A stretch of 64,000 bases of DNA, from NCBI RefSeq assembly GCF_014650455.1, contig NZ_BMUZ01000002.1:154125-218124 (forward strand), given 5' to 3'. The stretch is from Streptomyces xanthochromogenes (GTDB taxonomy: Bacteria; Actinomycetota; Actinomycetes; Streptomycetales; Streptomycetaceae). The notes beneath the pieces were generated by a model, which saw only the letters and a list, made by a program, of their open reading frames with translations, did not search any database and was not told the origin of the DNA. Positions 34,628 through 42,349 of the stretch are shown here, in pieces. The translations under genes were made by a program, and so were the position numbers. Position 1 is the stretch's first letter, and each line of letters starts with the position of its first letter.

Positions 34628-35638
34628 CTAGGAGTTCAGCTCCGCCAGCGTGCGCAGCGTCAAGGGGTCCGGTGAGGTGACCAACAGGTCCGTCACCGGG
34701 CCCTTGCGCCACAACTCCAGGCGTTCCGCGATGCGTTGACGGGGACCCACCAGGGAGATCTCGTCGGCGAACGCGTCCGGCACGGCGAGCACCGCCTCCT
34801 CCCGGCGGCCCGCGAGGAACAGCTCCTGGATGCGGCGGGCCGCGTCCTCGTACCCCATGCGGGCCATCAGGTCGGCGTGGAAGTTGCGGGCCGCGTGCCC
34901 CATGCCGCCGATGTAGAAGCCCAGCATCGCCTTGACCGGGAGCAGCCCCTCGGCGATGTCGTCGCAGACGTGGGCGCGCACCATGGGGGCGATCAGGAAG
35001 CCCTCGCGCAGGTCCGCGAGCGAGGCCTCGTAGACGCCCGTGCGGGTCGGCGACCAGTACAGGGGGAGCCAGCCGTCCGCGATGCGGGTGGTCTGGGCGA
35101 TGTTCTTGGGGCCCTCGGCGCCCAGGAGTACGGGGATGTCCGGGCGCAGGGGATGGGTGATGGCCTTGAGGGGCTTGCCCAGACCCGTACCGTCCGGGCC
35201 CGCGTAGGGAAGCGCGTGGAAGCGTCCGTCGAGCTCCACCGGGCCCTCGCGGCGCAGCACTTGGCGGATCACGTCCACGTACTCGCGGGTCGCGGTGAGC
35301 GGACTCGACGGGAAGGGCCGGCCGTACCAGCCCTCCACCACCTGCGGCCCCGAGAGCCCGAGGCCCAGCATCATGCGCCCGCCCGAGAGGTGGTCGAGGG
35401 TGAGGGCGTGCATGGCGGTGGCGGTGGGGGTGCGCGCCGCCATCTGCGCGACGGCGGTGCCGAGCCGGATGCGCGAGGTGTGCGCGGCGATCCAGGTCAG
35501 CGGGGTGAAGGCGTCCGAGCCCCAGGCCTCCGCGGTCCACACCGAGTGATAGCCCAACTCCTCGGCGGTGCGGGCGAGTTCGAGGTGGGAGGGGTTCGGT
35601 CCGCGTCCCCAGTAGCCGAGTGCGAGTCCCAGGCGCAT
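34628..35638 (-). CDS. LLM-class F420-dependent oxidoreductase (Rv3520c-like)
   Basis: A 336-residue TIM-barrel enzyme of the luciferase-like family. It shows LGLALGYWGRGPNPSHLELARTAEELGYHSVWTAEAWGSDAFTPLTWIAAHTSRIRLGTAVAQMAARTPTATAMHALTLDHLSGGRMMLGLGLSGPQVVEGWYG. This closely tracks M. tuberculosis Rv3520c, which lies in its cholesterol-catabolic region. F420 as cofactor is inferred from the family. The ATG at 35638 lies 20 bp from a perfect CTGACG-ATC-CGTCAG palindrome and no KstR box is present. The reaction is unknown; a steroid or CoA-ester reduction would fit the context. Confidence 0.85.
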   Translation of the reverse strand: MRLGLALGYWGRGPNPSHLELARTAEELGYHSVWTAEAWGSDAFTPLTWIAAHTSRIRLGTAVAQMAARTPTATAMHALTLDHLSGGRMMLGLGLSGPQVVEGWYGRPFPSSPLTATREYVDVIRQVLRREGPVELDGRFHALPYAGPDGTGLGKPLKAITHPLRPDIPVLLGAEGPKNIAQTTRIADGWLPLYWSPTRTGVYEASLADLREGFLIAPMVRAHVCDDIAEGLLPVKAMLGFYIGGMGHAARNFHADLMARMGYEDAARRIQELFLAGRREEAVLAVPDAFADEISLVGPRQRIAERLELWRKGPVTDLLVTSPDPLTLRTLAELNS

Positions 35639-35658
35639 GTGCCGTCCCCTCCCGGTGA

Positions 35659-35675
35659 TCTGACGATCCGTCAGG
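35659..35675. promoter_or_regulatory. TCTGACG-N3-CGTCAG palindrome before the F420 oxidoreductase
   Basis: TCTGACGATCCGTCAGG has perfect 6-3-6 half-sites and lies 20 bp upstream of the start codon. It is the only copy without an accompanying KstR box. Confidence 0.7.
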
Positions 35676-35688
35676 GGAGCGTAGGGCA

Positions 35689-35721
35689 ACGGCCCCCCGC
35701 CCGGAAGGGGCGGGGGGCCGT
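35689..35721 (-). terminator. GC hairpin terminator
   Basis: ACGGCCCCCCGCCC (35689-35702) faces GGGGCGGGGGGCCGT (35707-35721) with a GGAA loop. It is 18 bp past the stop codon of the leftward membrane protein gene at 35739. Confidence 0.75.
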
Positions 35722-35738
35722 CGGGGTGCTGCGGGTGA

Positions 35739-36605
35739 TCAGCCGCGCTGGATGCCGGTGGTGTCCTGGAGGACGCCGCGGCGGCCGTCCTGCGTCTGGG
35801 CGACCAGGCCGGGACCGCGCTGGTCCACGGCCAAGTACCACGTGCCGGGGGCCAGTTCGGCGATCGGGGTGGGCGAGCCGTCCTCCGCGTACAGCGGGCG
35901 GGCGACGGGGACCGCGAACCAGAACGGGGCGAAGTCGCCGGCCGGGGCGGCCGCGGCGGGCTGCGCCTGGCTGTCCTTGTTCGGCTCGGCGGCGGCCGGC
36001 GCCTGCGCGCCGAACGGCTGGGCCTGGGCCTGGGCGCCGGGGTGGCCGCCGAGGCTCGGGTCGCCGGGCTGTGCGCCGTAGGGCTGCTGGGCCGCGCCGG
36101 GGTAGCCGTAGCCACCGGCCGGCTGGGCCGCGTTCGGGTAGCCGTAGGGCTGCGGGGCGGCGGCGGGGCTCGGGGTGCCCATCAGGGGCGCCTTGAGCGC
36201 GGCGACCAGCGGCGCGGCGACGGCTGCCGCGGCGAGCACCAGCGCGGCGATGAGGCCGAGGATCATGCCGGCGCCGGAGCCGTGCGCGTCGATGATCGTC
36301 CAGAACGCGGTCCACGCGGCGAAGACGGTGAAGGCGACACCGAACTGCGTGAGGTCGAGGCCCGCGACCGTCTTCGGCTGCGGCAGCGAGCGGCCGACGA
36401 CGACGAGCACCGCGCCGATGATGCCCGCGAGGTACATGCTCATCAGGAGCGAGAGCGAGTCCCAGGCGTTCGGGGCGGACTGGCTCGGGCAGAACTGGCC
36501 AGAGCAGCTCGGAGTGGATGTGAGATTCAGGAACGAGGCGATGAACAGCACCACCGCTGCACCGATCACCACGCCGTCGCCTCGTGTGAGGGAGCGGATG
36601 TTCAC
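35739..36605 (-). CDS. Membrane protein with Pro/Gly/Gln-rich tail
   Basis: A 288-residue protein with four hydrophobic helices in the first half: VVIGAAVVLFIASFLNL, LSLLMSMYLAGIIGAVLVVVG, FGVAFTVFAAWTAFWTII and GMILGLIAALVLAAAAVAAPLVAAL. A disordered PYGYPNAAQPAGGYGYPGAAQQPYGAQPG-type repeat region and a small folded C-terminus (FAPFWFAVPVARPLYAEDGSPTPIAELAPGTWYLAVDQRG) follow. Its two Cys in SCSGQFC may be outside the membrane. The function is unknown; the architecture is common for uncharacterised actinobacterial membrane proteins. Confidence 0.75.
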   Translation of the reverse strand: MNIRSLTRGDGVVIGAAVVLFIASFLNLTSTPSCSGQFCPSQSAPNAWDSLSLLMSMYLAGIIGAVLVVVGRSLPQPKTVAGLDLTQFGVAFTVFAAWTAFWTIIDAHGSGAGMILGLIAALVLAAAAVAAPLVAALKAPLMGTPSPAAAPQPYGYPNAAQPAGGYGYPGAAQQPYGAQPGDPSLGGHPGAQAQAQPFGAQAPAAAEPNKDSQAQPAAAAPAGDFAPFWFAVPVARPLYAEDGSPTPIAELAPGTWYLAVDQRGPGLVAQTQDGRRGVLQDTTGIQRG

Positions 36606-36749
36606 GTAAAAGTCCTCTTTTATGTCGTCTCGTCGGGGCGGTCATCGCTGCCGCCGGTGTACGTGCACACGGCGTGAAGCTCTAGGTGGTTCCCCCTGTG
36701 CGGAAGAATCTATCGTCTGGAACTGTGGGCCGTACGGCGGGTCGGGAGC

Positions 36750-37706
36750 CTACCCGCCCAGGAACGCCGTAATGCCGTCGGCGATGCCCTGAGCGGCCTT
36801 CTGGTGCCAGGCCCCGCTCTTGAGGAGCTCCGAATCCCGGGAATCGCGCATGTTGCCGCACTCGATGAACACCTTCGGGACGGTCGACAGGTTGAGTCCG
36901 CCGAGGTCGCTGCGGGTGTCGAGGGCGGTGCCGCCGCCCACGTAGTTGGAGGCGTTCATGCCGGTGTCCAGGACGAACTTCCCCGCGATCCGCACACCGA
37001 GTTCACGCGAAGGCCCCACGATCGGGGCGGTGTCGGCGCCGCCGCCCTTCACCTTGGCGGGCAGGATGACGTGGAAGCCGCGCTGCCCCTCGTCCGCCCC
37101 GTCCGCGTGCACCGATACGACGGCATCGGCCTTCGCCCGATTCCCGACCCGGGCCCGCTCGTCCACACACGGTCCGAATGTCCGGTCGCCGTCCTGGGTG
37201 AAGACGACCTTGGCGCCCTGCTTTTCCAGGATCGCCCTGATCCGGTGCGACACATCGAGGGTGAACTCGGCTTCCGTATAACCGTCGTTGGTCTCGGTGC
37301 CGGTGGTGTCGCATTCCTTCTTGTTCGTTCCGATGTCCACCGGCTCATTGATCTCTTTTGTATGCCGGAAATTATTCGGATTGTGACCCGGATCGATGAC
37401 GACGGTCTTTCCGGCGAGCGTGCCGGTGCCGGAACCGCCCCCGGGCGGAGCCGAGGGCGAGGCGGGGCGGGGGCTGCCCGTCACGGCCGGGGTGCCGGTG
37501 CCGGGGCGCGCGGACTGCTCGGTGCGGCTGGGCAGGGGCAGGACCTGGGGCGGCTTGTCGTCGTGGCCGGCGGTCCCTTCCATCGCCTGCCACACGAGCC
37601 AGCCCGCGAGGGCGGTCGGCGCCAGGGCGGCGAGGGCGACGAGGGCCCGGCCGCGTACGCGGCGCGACCGGCTGTCCTGATTCGATGACTCGCTGTCGTA
37701 CGACAC
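36750..37706 (-). CDS. N-acetylmuramoyl-L-alanine amidase (Amidase_3)
   Basis: A 318-residue protein. The short cytoplasmic N-terminus is followed by one membrane helix (ALVALAALAPTALAGWLVWQ) and a Pro/Ser linker. A zinc amidase domain comes next, with TVVIDPGHNPNN (first His), TEAEFTLDVSHRI (Glu), DAVVSVHADG (second His) and KVFIECGNMRDSRDS (catalytic Glu). It cleaves the bond between muramic acid and the stem peptide in cell-wall remodelling. An insertion with two Cys (KKECDTTGT, FGPCVDE) is typical of the mycobacterial CwlM/Rv3717-like branch. Confidence 0.88.
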   Translation of the reverse strand: MSYDSESSNQDSRSRRVRGRALVALAALAPTALAGWLVWQAMEGTAGHDDKPPQVLPLPSRTEQSARPGTGTPAVTGSPRPASPSAPPGGGSGTGTLAGKTVVIDPGHNPNNFRHTKEINEPVDIGTNKKECDTTGTETNDGYTEAEFTLDVSHRIRAILEKQGAKVVFTQDGDRTFGPCVDERARVGNRAKADAVVSVHADGADEGQRGFHVILPAKVKGGGADTAPIVGPSRELGVRIAGKFVLDTGMNASNYVGGGTALDTRSDLGGLNLSTVPKVFIECGNMRDSRDSELLKSGAWHQKAAQGIADGITAFLGG

Positions 37707-37762
37707 GAGCCGATGCTAACGGCGCGCCTCTCCCGGGCCCGGGCACTCGGCTGCGCGACGTG

Positions 37763-38410
37763 TCACAGCGCGGCGGCCGTGCGGCGCAGGACGCGCAGCG
37801 AGTCGGTCGCCGAGACCTCGGTGAAGGCGCCGGACTCCAGGGCTCGCAGATAGATGCGGTACGGGGCCTGGCCGGTGAACTCGTCCACCGGGTCGGGGAA
37901 GACGTCGTGGATGACCAGCGTGCCGCCCTCGGCGAGCTTCGGCGCCCAGCCCTCGTAGTCGGCGCTCGCGTGCTCGTCGGTGTGGCCGCCGTCGATGAAG
38001 ACGAAGCCGAGCCGCCCGCCCCACACCCGCGCGACCTGCGGGGAGCGCCCGACCATCGCGATCACGTGGTCTTCGAGGCCCGCCGCGTGCAGGGTCCGCC
38101 GGAAGGTGGGCAGCGTGTCCATCCGGCCCACCTCCGGGTCGACGACCGTCGGGTCGTGGAAGTCCCAGCCCGGCTGCTGCTCCTCGCTGCCGCGGTGGTG
38201 GTCGACGGTGACGGCGACCGTGCCGCTCTCGCGGGCGGCCTCCGCGAGCAGGATCGTGGAGCGCCCGCAGTACGTGCCGACCTCCAGGAGCGGAAGGCCG
38301 AGCGCCCCGGCCGAGGCGGCCGCCTCGTACAGGGCGAGCCCCTCGCGTACGGGCATGAAGCCCTTGGCCGCCTCGAAGGCGGCCAGGATCTGAGGCTGGG
38401 GAGTGGCCAC
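37763..38410 (-). CDS. Class I SAM-dependent methyltransferase (Methyltransf_24 type)
   Basis: A 215-residue enzyme with glycine-rich motif I in LPLLEVGTYCGRSTILLAEAARESG, the acidic ribose-binding segment VTVDHHRGSEEQQPGW and the metal/substrate segment LGFVFIDGGHTDEHASADYEGWAPKLAEGGTLVIHDVF. The DGGHT signature places it in the CmcI/TylF-like group of O-methyltransferases. The GTG start has AAGGAG eight bases upstream. The substrate is not evident. It stands divergent from the steroid acyl-CoA dehydrogenase gene. Confidence 0.82.
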   Translation of the reverse strand: MATPQPQILAAFEAAKGFMPVREGLALYEAAASAGALGLPLLEVGTYCGRSTILLAEAARESGTVAVTVDHHRGSEEQQPGWDFHDPTVVDPEVGRMDTLPTFRRTLHAAGLEDHVIAMVGRSPQVARVWGGRLGFVFIDGGHTDEHASADYEGWAPKLAEGGTLVIHDVFPDPVDEFTGQAPYRIYLRALESGAFTEVSATDSLRVLRRTAAAL

Positions 38411-38533
38411 GGCCCTGCTCCTTGGGGTCGTAGGTGCGTGAGCGGTCCATGGTGCCGTACGCCGTCGGGGGCGCCCCGGGCGGGCGTGGTCCGGCGGGGG
38501 CCGCGCGGGGCCGGGGCGGCAAGCTCACGCCGA

Positions 38534-38550
38534 TCTGACCTTCCGTCAGA
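38534..38550. promoter_or_regulatory. TCTGAC-type palindrome before the acyl-CoA dehydrogenase
   Basis: TCTGACCTTCCGTCAGA, five of six half-site positions paired plus flanking T/A. It is one base away from the KstR box that follows. Confidence 0.65.
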
Positions 38551-38551
38551 T

Positions 38552-38565
38552 TGAAACGTGTTCTA
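38552..38565. promoter_or_regulatory. KstR box before the acyl-CoA dehydrogenase
   Basis: TGAAACGTGTTCTA, an exact match to TnnAACnnGTTnnA, 43 bp upstream of the start codon. It overlaps a possible promoter TTCCGT-17-TACTCT. Confidence 0.75.
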
Positions 38566-38608
38566 CTCTTGCGCCGTTCTTCCGGACCGGCGACGGGTGA
38601 GGGCGTCC

Positions 38609-40768
38609 ATGGGCATCGCGAACACGCAAGAACAGCGGGAGCTGGCCGAGGCGGTACGCGGCTGGCTCGCCCGGGCCGTACCGGTCGAGAAGGTGCGCGG
38701 GCTCCTGGACGCACCCGGGGCCGCTGGGGCCCGCCCGCAGTTCTGGGACGGGCTCGCCGAACAGGGGCTGCTCGGCGTCCACCTCGGCGAGGAGTTCGGC
38801 GGGGGCGGCCTCGTGGAGCTCGCGGTCGTCCTGGAGGAGGCGGGGCGCGGACTGCTGCCCGGCCCCTACCTCCCCTCGGCGCTCGCGGCCGAGCTGCTGC
38901 GCCGCGCCGGACGGCAGGAGGCCCTGGTCGCGGACATCGCCGAGGGGCGCACGACCGCGGCCGTCGCGCTCGGTGCGGGCACGCTCTGCGCCGTCGAGGG
39001 CGCGGGCGGCTGGCTCCTGGACGGCACCGCGCCCCCCGTACTGGCCGCCGGGCAGGCCGAGTTGGTGGTGCTGGCGGCCAAGGCCCACCACCGCACGCTC
39101 TGGCTCGCGGTGGACGCCGCGGCGCTGCGCATCCGTACGCAGCACGGTGCCGACCCGACCCGGCCCACCGCCGAGGTCCGGGCCGAGGGCGTCCTGGTCC
39201 CGGCCGACCGGGTCCTCGACGTGGACTCGGCGCTGGTGCGCGACCTCGCCGCCGTCCTCTTCGCCGCCGAGTCCTGCGGCACGGCGGCCCGCGCCCTGGA
39301 GACCGCGACCGAACACGCCAAGGTGCGCGAGCAGTTCGGGCGTCCCATCGGACAGTTCCAGGCGGTCAAGCACCTGTGCGCCGACATGCTGGTACGCCTG
39401 GAGCAGTCGCGCGCCCTGGTCTGGGACGCGGCCCGGGCCATGGACGAGCCCGCCGAGGTGCGGGGCCTGGTCGCGTCCCTCGCCGTGGCCACGGCGGTGG
39501 ACACCGCCTGCTCCTGCGCCAAGGACTGCATCCAGATTCTCGGCGGCATCGGCTTCACCTGGGAGCACGACGCCCACCTGTATCTGCGCCGGGCCCTGGT
39601 CGCCCGCCAGCTCCTGGGGGCCGGGGACGAACACCGGCTGCGGGCGGTACGGCTCGCCGGCGACGGTGCCCGGCGCGAGCTGCGCACGGAGCTGCCGCCC
39701 GAGGCCGAGAACTACCGCGAGCCCGCCCGGGCGGCGATCGACACCGCACGGGGCCTCGACCCGGGCGCCGCACGCCGGGCCCTCGCCCCGGCCGGCTACG
39801 CGGCCCCGCACCTGCCGGCGCCCCATGGGCTGGGCGCGGGGCCGGTCCAACAGATCGTCATCCAGGAGGAGTTGAGGAGGGCCGCGGTCAAGGTGAGCGA
39901 CCTCGGGATCGCCACCTGGGTGGTGCCCTCGCTCCTCGCCCACGGCAGCGGGCCCCAGCAGGACCGCTTCCTCGCACCCACCCTGCGCGGCGAGCTGCTG
40001 TGGTGCCAGCTGTTCTCGGAACCCGGCGCGGGCTCCGACCTCGCCTCGCTGCGCACCCGGGCCGAGCGCACCGCGGACGGCTGGCGCGTGACCGGCCAGA
40101 AGGTGTGGACGAGCGCCGCGCAGTGGGCGGACTACGGCATCCTGCTGGCCCGCACCGATCCGGCGGCCCCCAAGCATCAGGGGCTCACCTACTTCCTCGT
40201 CGACATGAAGCGGACCGAGGGCATCGACATCCGCCCCCTGAAGGAGATCACCGGCGACTCCCTCTTCAACGAGGTGTACTTCGACGGGGCGTTGCTGCCC
40301 GCCGACGCCGTGGTCGGCGAGGTGAACGGCGGCTGGCGGGTCGCCCGCAACACCCTCGGCAACGAACGCGTCCACATGGCCGACCAGGTCGCCTTCGACA
40401 CCGGGCTCGAAGCGCTGATCGACCGTGCCGACGGGCTCGACGGGGCATACCGGGCGCGGATCGGCGCGCTCGCCGCGGAGGCGCACGCGCTGGCCTGCAT
40501 CGGGCTGCGCACCACCCTGCAGCAGGTGTCGGGCCTGGAACCGGGTGCGGGGGCCAGTGTGCGCAAGCTCGTCCAGACCCCGCATCAGCAGAAGGTCGCC
40601 GAGCTCACCCTCGAACTCCTCGGCCCCGAGGGCGCGGTGGCCGAGGGCCCGGGTGAGCGGGCCGTGCACGGCTTCCTCATGTCGCGCTGCCTGACCATCG
40701 CGGGCGGCACCACCCAGGTCCAGCTCAACGTCGTCGCCGAGCGCATCCTCGGCCTGCCCCGAGACTGA
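38609..40768 (+). CDS. Two-domain acyl-CoA dehydrogenase, FadE34/ChsE3-like
   Basis: A 719-residue protein that joins two ACAD domains in one chain. The N-terminal half (1-about 340) has EFGGGGLVELAVVLEEAGRGLLPGPYLPSALAAELL and AKVREQFGRPIGQFQAVKHLCADML. The C-terminal half has WCQLFSEPGAGSDLASLRTRAERTADGWRVTGQKVWTSAAQWADYG and GGTTQVQLNVVAERILGLP. M. tuberculosis FadE34 (ChsE3, 711 residues, next to kstR) has the same build and dehydrogenates the C24 steroid-CoA side chain with FAD. The ATG at 38609 was chosen because the earlier frame runs into the KstR box. The thiolase gene follows 12 bp later. Confidence 0.88.
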   Translation: MGIANTQEQRELAEAVRGWLARAVPVEKVRGLLDAPGAAGARPQFWDGLAEQGLLGVHLGEEFGGGGLVELAVVLEEAGRGLLPGPYLPSALAAELLRRAGRQEALVADIAEGRTTAAVALGAGTLCAVEGAGGWLLDGTAPPVLAAGQAELVVLAAKAHHRTLWLAVDAAALRIRTQHGADPTRPTAEVRAEGVLVPADRVLDVDSALVRDLAAVLFAAESCGTAARALETATEHAKVREQFGRPIGQFQAVKHLCADMLVRLEQSRALVWDAARAMDEPAEVRGLVASLAVATAVDTACSCAKDCIQILGGIGFTWEHDAHLYLRRALVARQLLGAGDEHRLRAVRLAGDGARRELRTELPPEAENYREPARAAIDTARGLDPGAARRALAPAGYAAPHLPAPHGLGAGPVQQIVIQEELRRAAVKVSDLGIATWVVPSLLAHGSGPQQDRFLAPTLRGELLWCQLFSEPGAGSDLASLRTRAERTADGWRVTGQKVWTSAAQWADYGILLARTDPAAPKHQGLTYFLVDMKRTEGIDIRPLKEITGDSLFNEVYFDGALLPADAVVGEVNGGWRVARNTLGNERVHMADQVAFDTGLEALIDRADGLDGAYRARIGALAAEAHALACIGLRTTLQQVSGLEPGAGASVRKLVQTPHQQKVAELTLELLGPEGAVAEGPGERAVHGFLMSRCLTIAGGTTQVQLNVVAERILGLPRD

Positions 40769-40780
40769 AGGGTCCCTGTC

Positions 40781-41980
40781 GTGAAGAGTGCGATGAAGAG
40801 TTACGTCGTCGGTGTCGGCATGACGAAGTTCGAGAAGCCGGAGTCCCGGGACTGGCAGTACTGGGACATGGCGAAGGAGGCGGGCAGCGCGGCGCTCGCG
40901 GACGCCGGTGTCGACTACGACGCGGTGGAACAGGTCCCCGTCGGCTACTGCTTCCAGGCCTCGACCGCCGGTCAACGGGCCGTGTACGAGCTGGGGTTGA
41001 CGGGTGTGCCCGTCTACAACGTCAACAACAACTGCGCCACGGGGGCGAGCGCGCTGATGCTGGCGCGGCAGTTCGTGGAGGGCGGCGTCAGCGACTGCGT
41101 GCTCGCGCTCGGCTTCGAGAAGATGAAGCGGGGCGCGCTCGGCGGCGGCTCGGACGGGGGCGACTTCGCGACGTCCCCCGTCGCCCGCCACTACGGGATC
41201 ATGGCGGCCCGGCACGGCTTCGAGATGACACCGCCCACCGCGCAGATCTTCGGCAACGCGGCGCGCGAACACATGGAGCGGTACGGGACGACCGCGGCGC
41301 AGCTCGCCGCCGTGGGCGCCAAGAACCACCGGCACTCGGTGAACAACCCCAACGCCCAGTTCCAGGACCCCTATGCGGTCGAGGAGGTCCTCGCGGCGAA
41401 GACCATCCACCGGCCCCTGACCAAGCTCCAGTGCTCGCCGACCTCGGACGGGGCGGCGGCCGCGGTCGTCGTCTCGGAGCGGTTCGTGGAGCGGCACGGC
41501 CTGGGCGACCGGGCGGTGGAGATCGCCGGGCAGGCGATGACGACGGACACCGACGAGTCCTTCGCGTCGGGGAGCTGCATCGACGCGGTCGGGGCCCCGA
41601 TGTCGCGGTCGGCCGGCCGGCAGGCCTTCGAGCGGGCGGGCCTCGGCATCGAGGACGTCGACGTGATCGAGCTGCACGACTGCTTCTCGATCAACGAGCT
41701 GCTCACGTACGAGGCGTTGGGGATGTGCGGGGCGGGGGAGTCGGGCAAGCTGGTCGAGTCCGGCGCGACGACGTACGGCGGACGGTGGGTGGTCAATCCC
41801 TCCGGAGGCCTGATCTCGAAGGGGCATCCGCTGGGCGCGACCGGGCTCGCGCAGGCGGCCGAGCTGGTGTGGCAGTTGCGCGGGGCTGCCGGGGCGCGGC
41901 AGGTACCGGGTGCGCGGGTGGGGCTCGCGCACAACATCGGGTTGGGCGGCGCGGCCGTCGTCACGGTGCTGCGCCGCTGA
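40781..41980 (+). CDS. SCP-x/Ltp-type thiolase
   Basis: A 399-residue thiolase-like protein of the sterol-carrier-protein-x group. The active-site Cys is in [17 protein letters not shown], the first His is in [19 protein letters not shown] and the second is in [17 protein letters not shown]. An N-terminal [10 protein letters not shown] is typical of Ltp and SCP-x enzymes. Members carry out thiolytic or retro-aldol cleavage of branched and steroid acyl-CoAs. Unlike human SCP-x there is no SCP2 sterol-binding domain. The GTG at 40781 is 12 bp after the acyl-CoA dehydrogenase stop, so the two form an operon; ATG 40793 is an alternative start. Confidence 0.87.
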   Translation: MKSAMKSYVVGVGMTKFEKPESRDWQYWDMAKEAGSAALADAGVDYDAVEQVPVGYCFQASTAGQRAVYELGLTGVPVYNVNNNCATGASALMLARQFVEGGVSDCVLALGFEKMKRGALGGGSDGGDFATSPVARHYGIMAARHGFEMTPPTAQIFGNAAREHMERYGTTAAQLAAVGAKNHRHSVNNPNAQFQDPYAVEEVLAAKTIHRPLTKLQCSPTSDGAAAAVVVSERFVERHGLGDRAVEIAGQAMTTDTDESFASGSCIDAVGAPMSRSAGRQAFERAGLGIEDVDVIELHDCFSINELLTYEALGMCGAGESGKLVESGATTYGGRWVVNPSGGLISKGHPLGATGLAQAAELVWQLRGAAGARQVPGARVGLAHNIGLGGAAVVTVLRR

Positions 41981-42349
41981 GTCTTCCCCACCCCGCCCCT
42001 TCCCGAGACCCTCCGGGGGGGGGATGGGAGGGCCTGGGTGCGAGTTCGGCTGCGGGCCGTGCGTGGCTGATCGCGCAGTTCCCCGCGCCCCTCAAGGCCT
42101 CGGTGCCGGCCGGCATGGGCATCTTCAGCCCGTCATGGGGATCCCCCCTGGCCCTTGAGGCCTTGGGGGAGTTCGAGGACGAGCGCCTTCCAGGCGCGAC
42201 CGGGGGTCTGGGGGCGGAGCCCCCAGGGTCACATCAACCCCCGGAGAGTTGCGGGAAGGGGCGGGGTGGGGCGACTCCCGGGGTCCGGGGCGGAGCCCCA
42301 GGGGTCCTCGGGGGAAAGGGGCTGTAACGGGCACCCGCCCCGTGCGACC
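41981..42349. repeat. Interspersed GC repeat, copy 4 (inverted relative to copy 3)
   Basis: This gap holds CGCAGTTCCCCGCGCCCCTC (42077-42096), CAGCCCGTCATGGGGATCCCC and CCTTGAGGCCTTGGGGGAGTT. Its reverse complement matches 26283-26500 almost base for base. GGGGCGGAGCCCC palindromes follow up to about 42300. No gene is supported. Confidence 0.8.

Noticed and set aside
38546..41932. Very long open frame antisense to the acyl-CoA dehydrogenase and thiolase genes
   Set aside because: A product of high-GC codon bias; no domain on that strand, while the plus strand has two intact enzymes.
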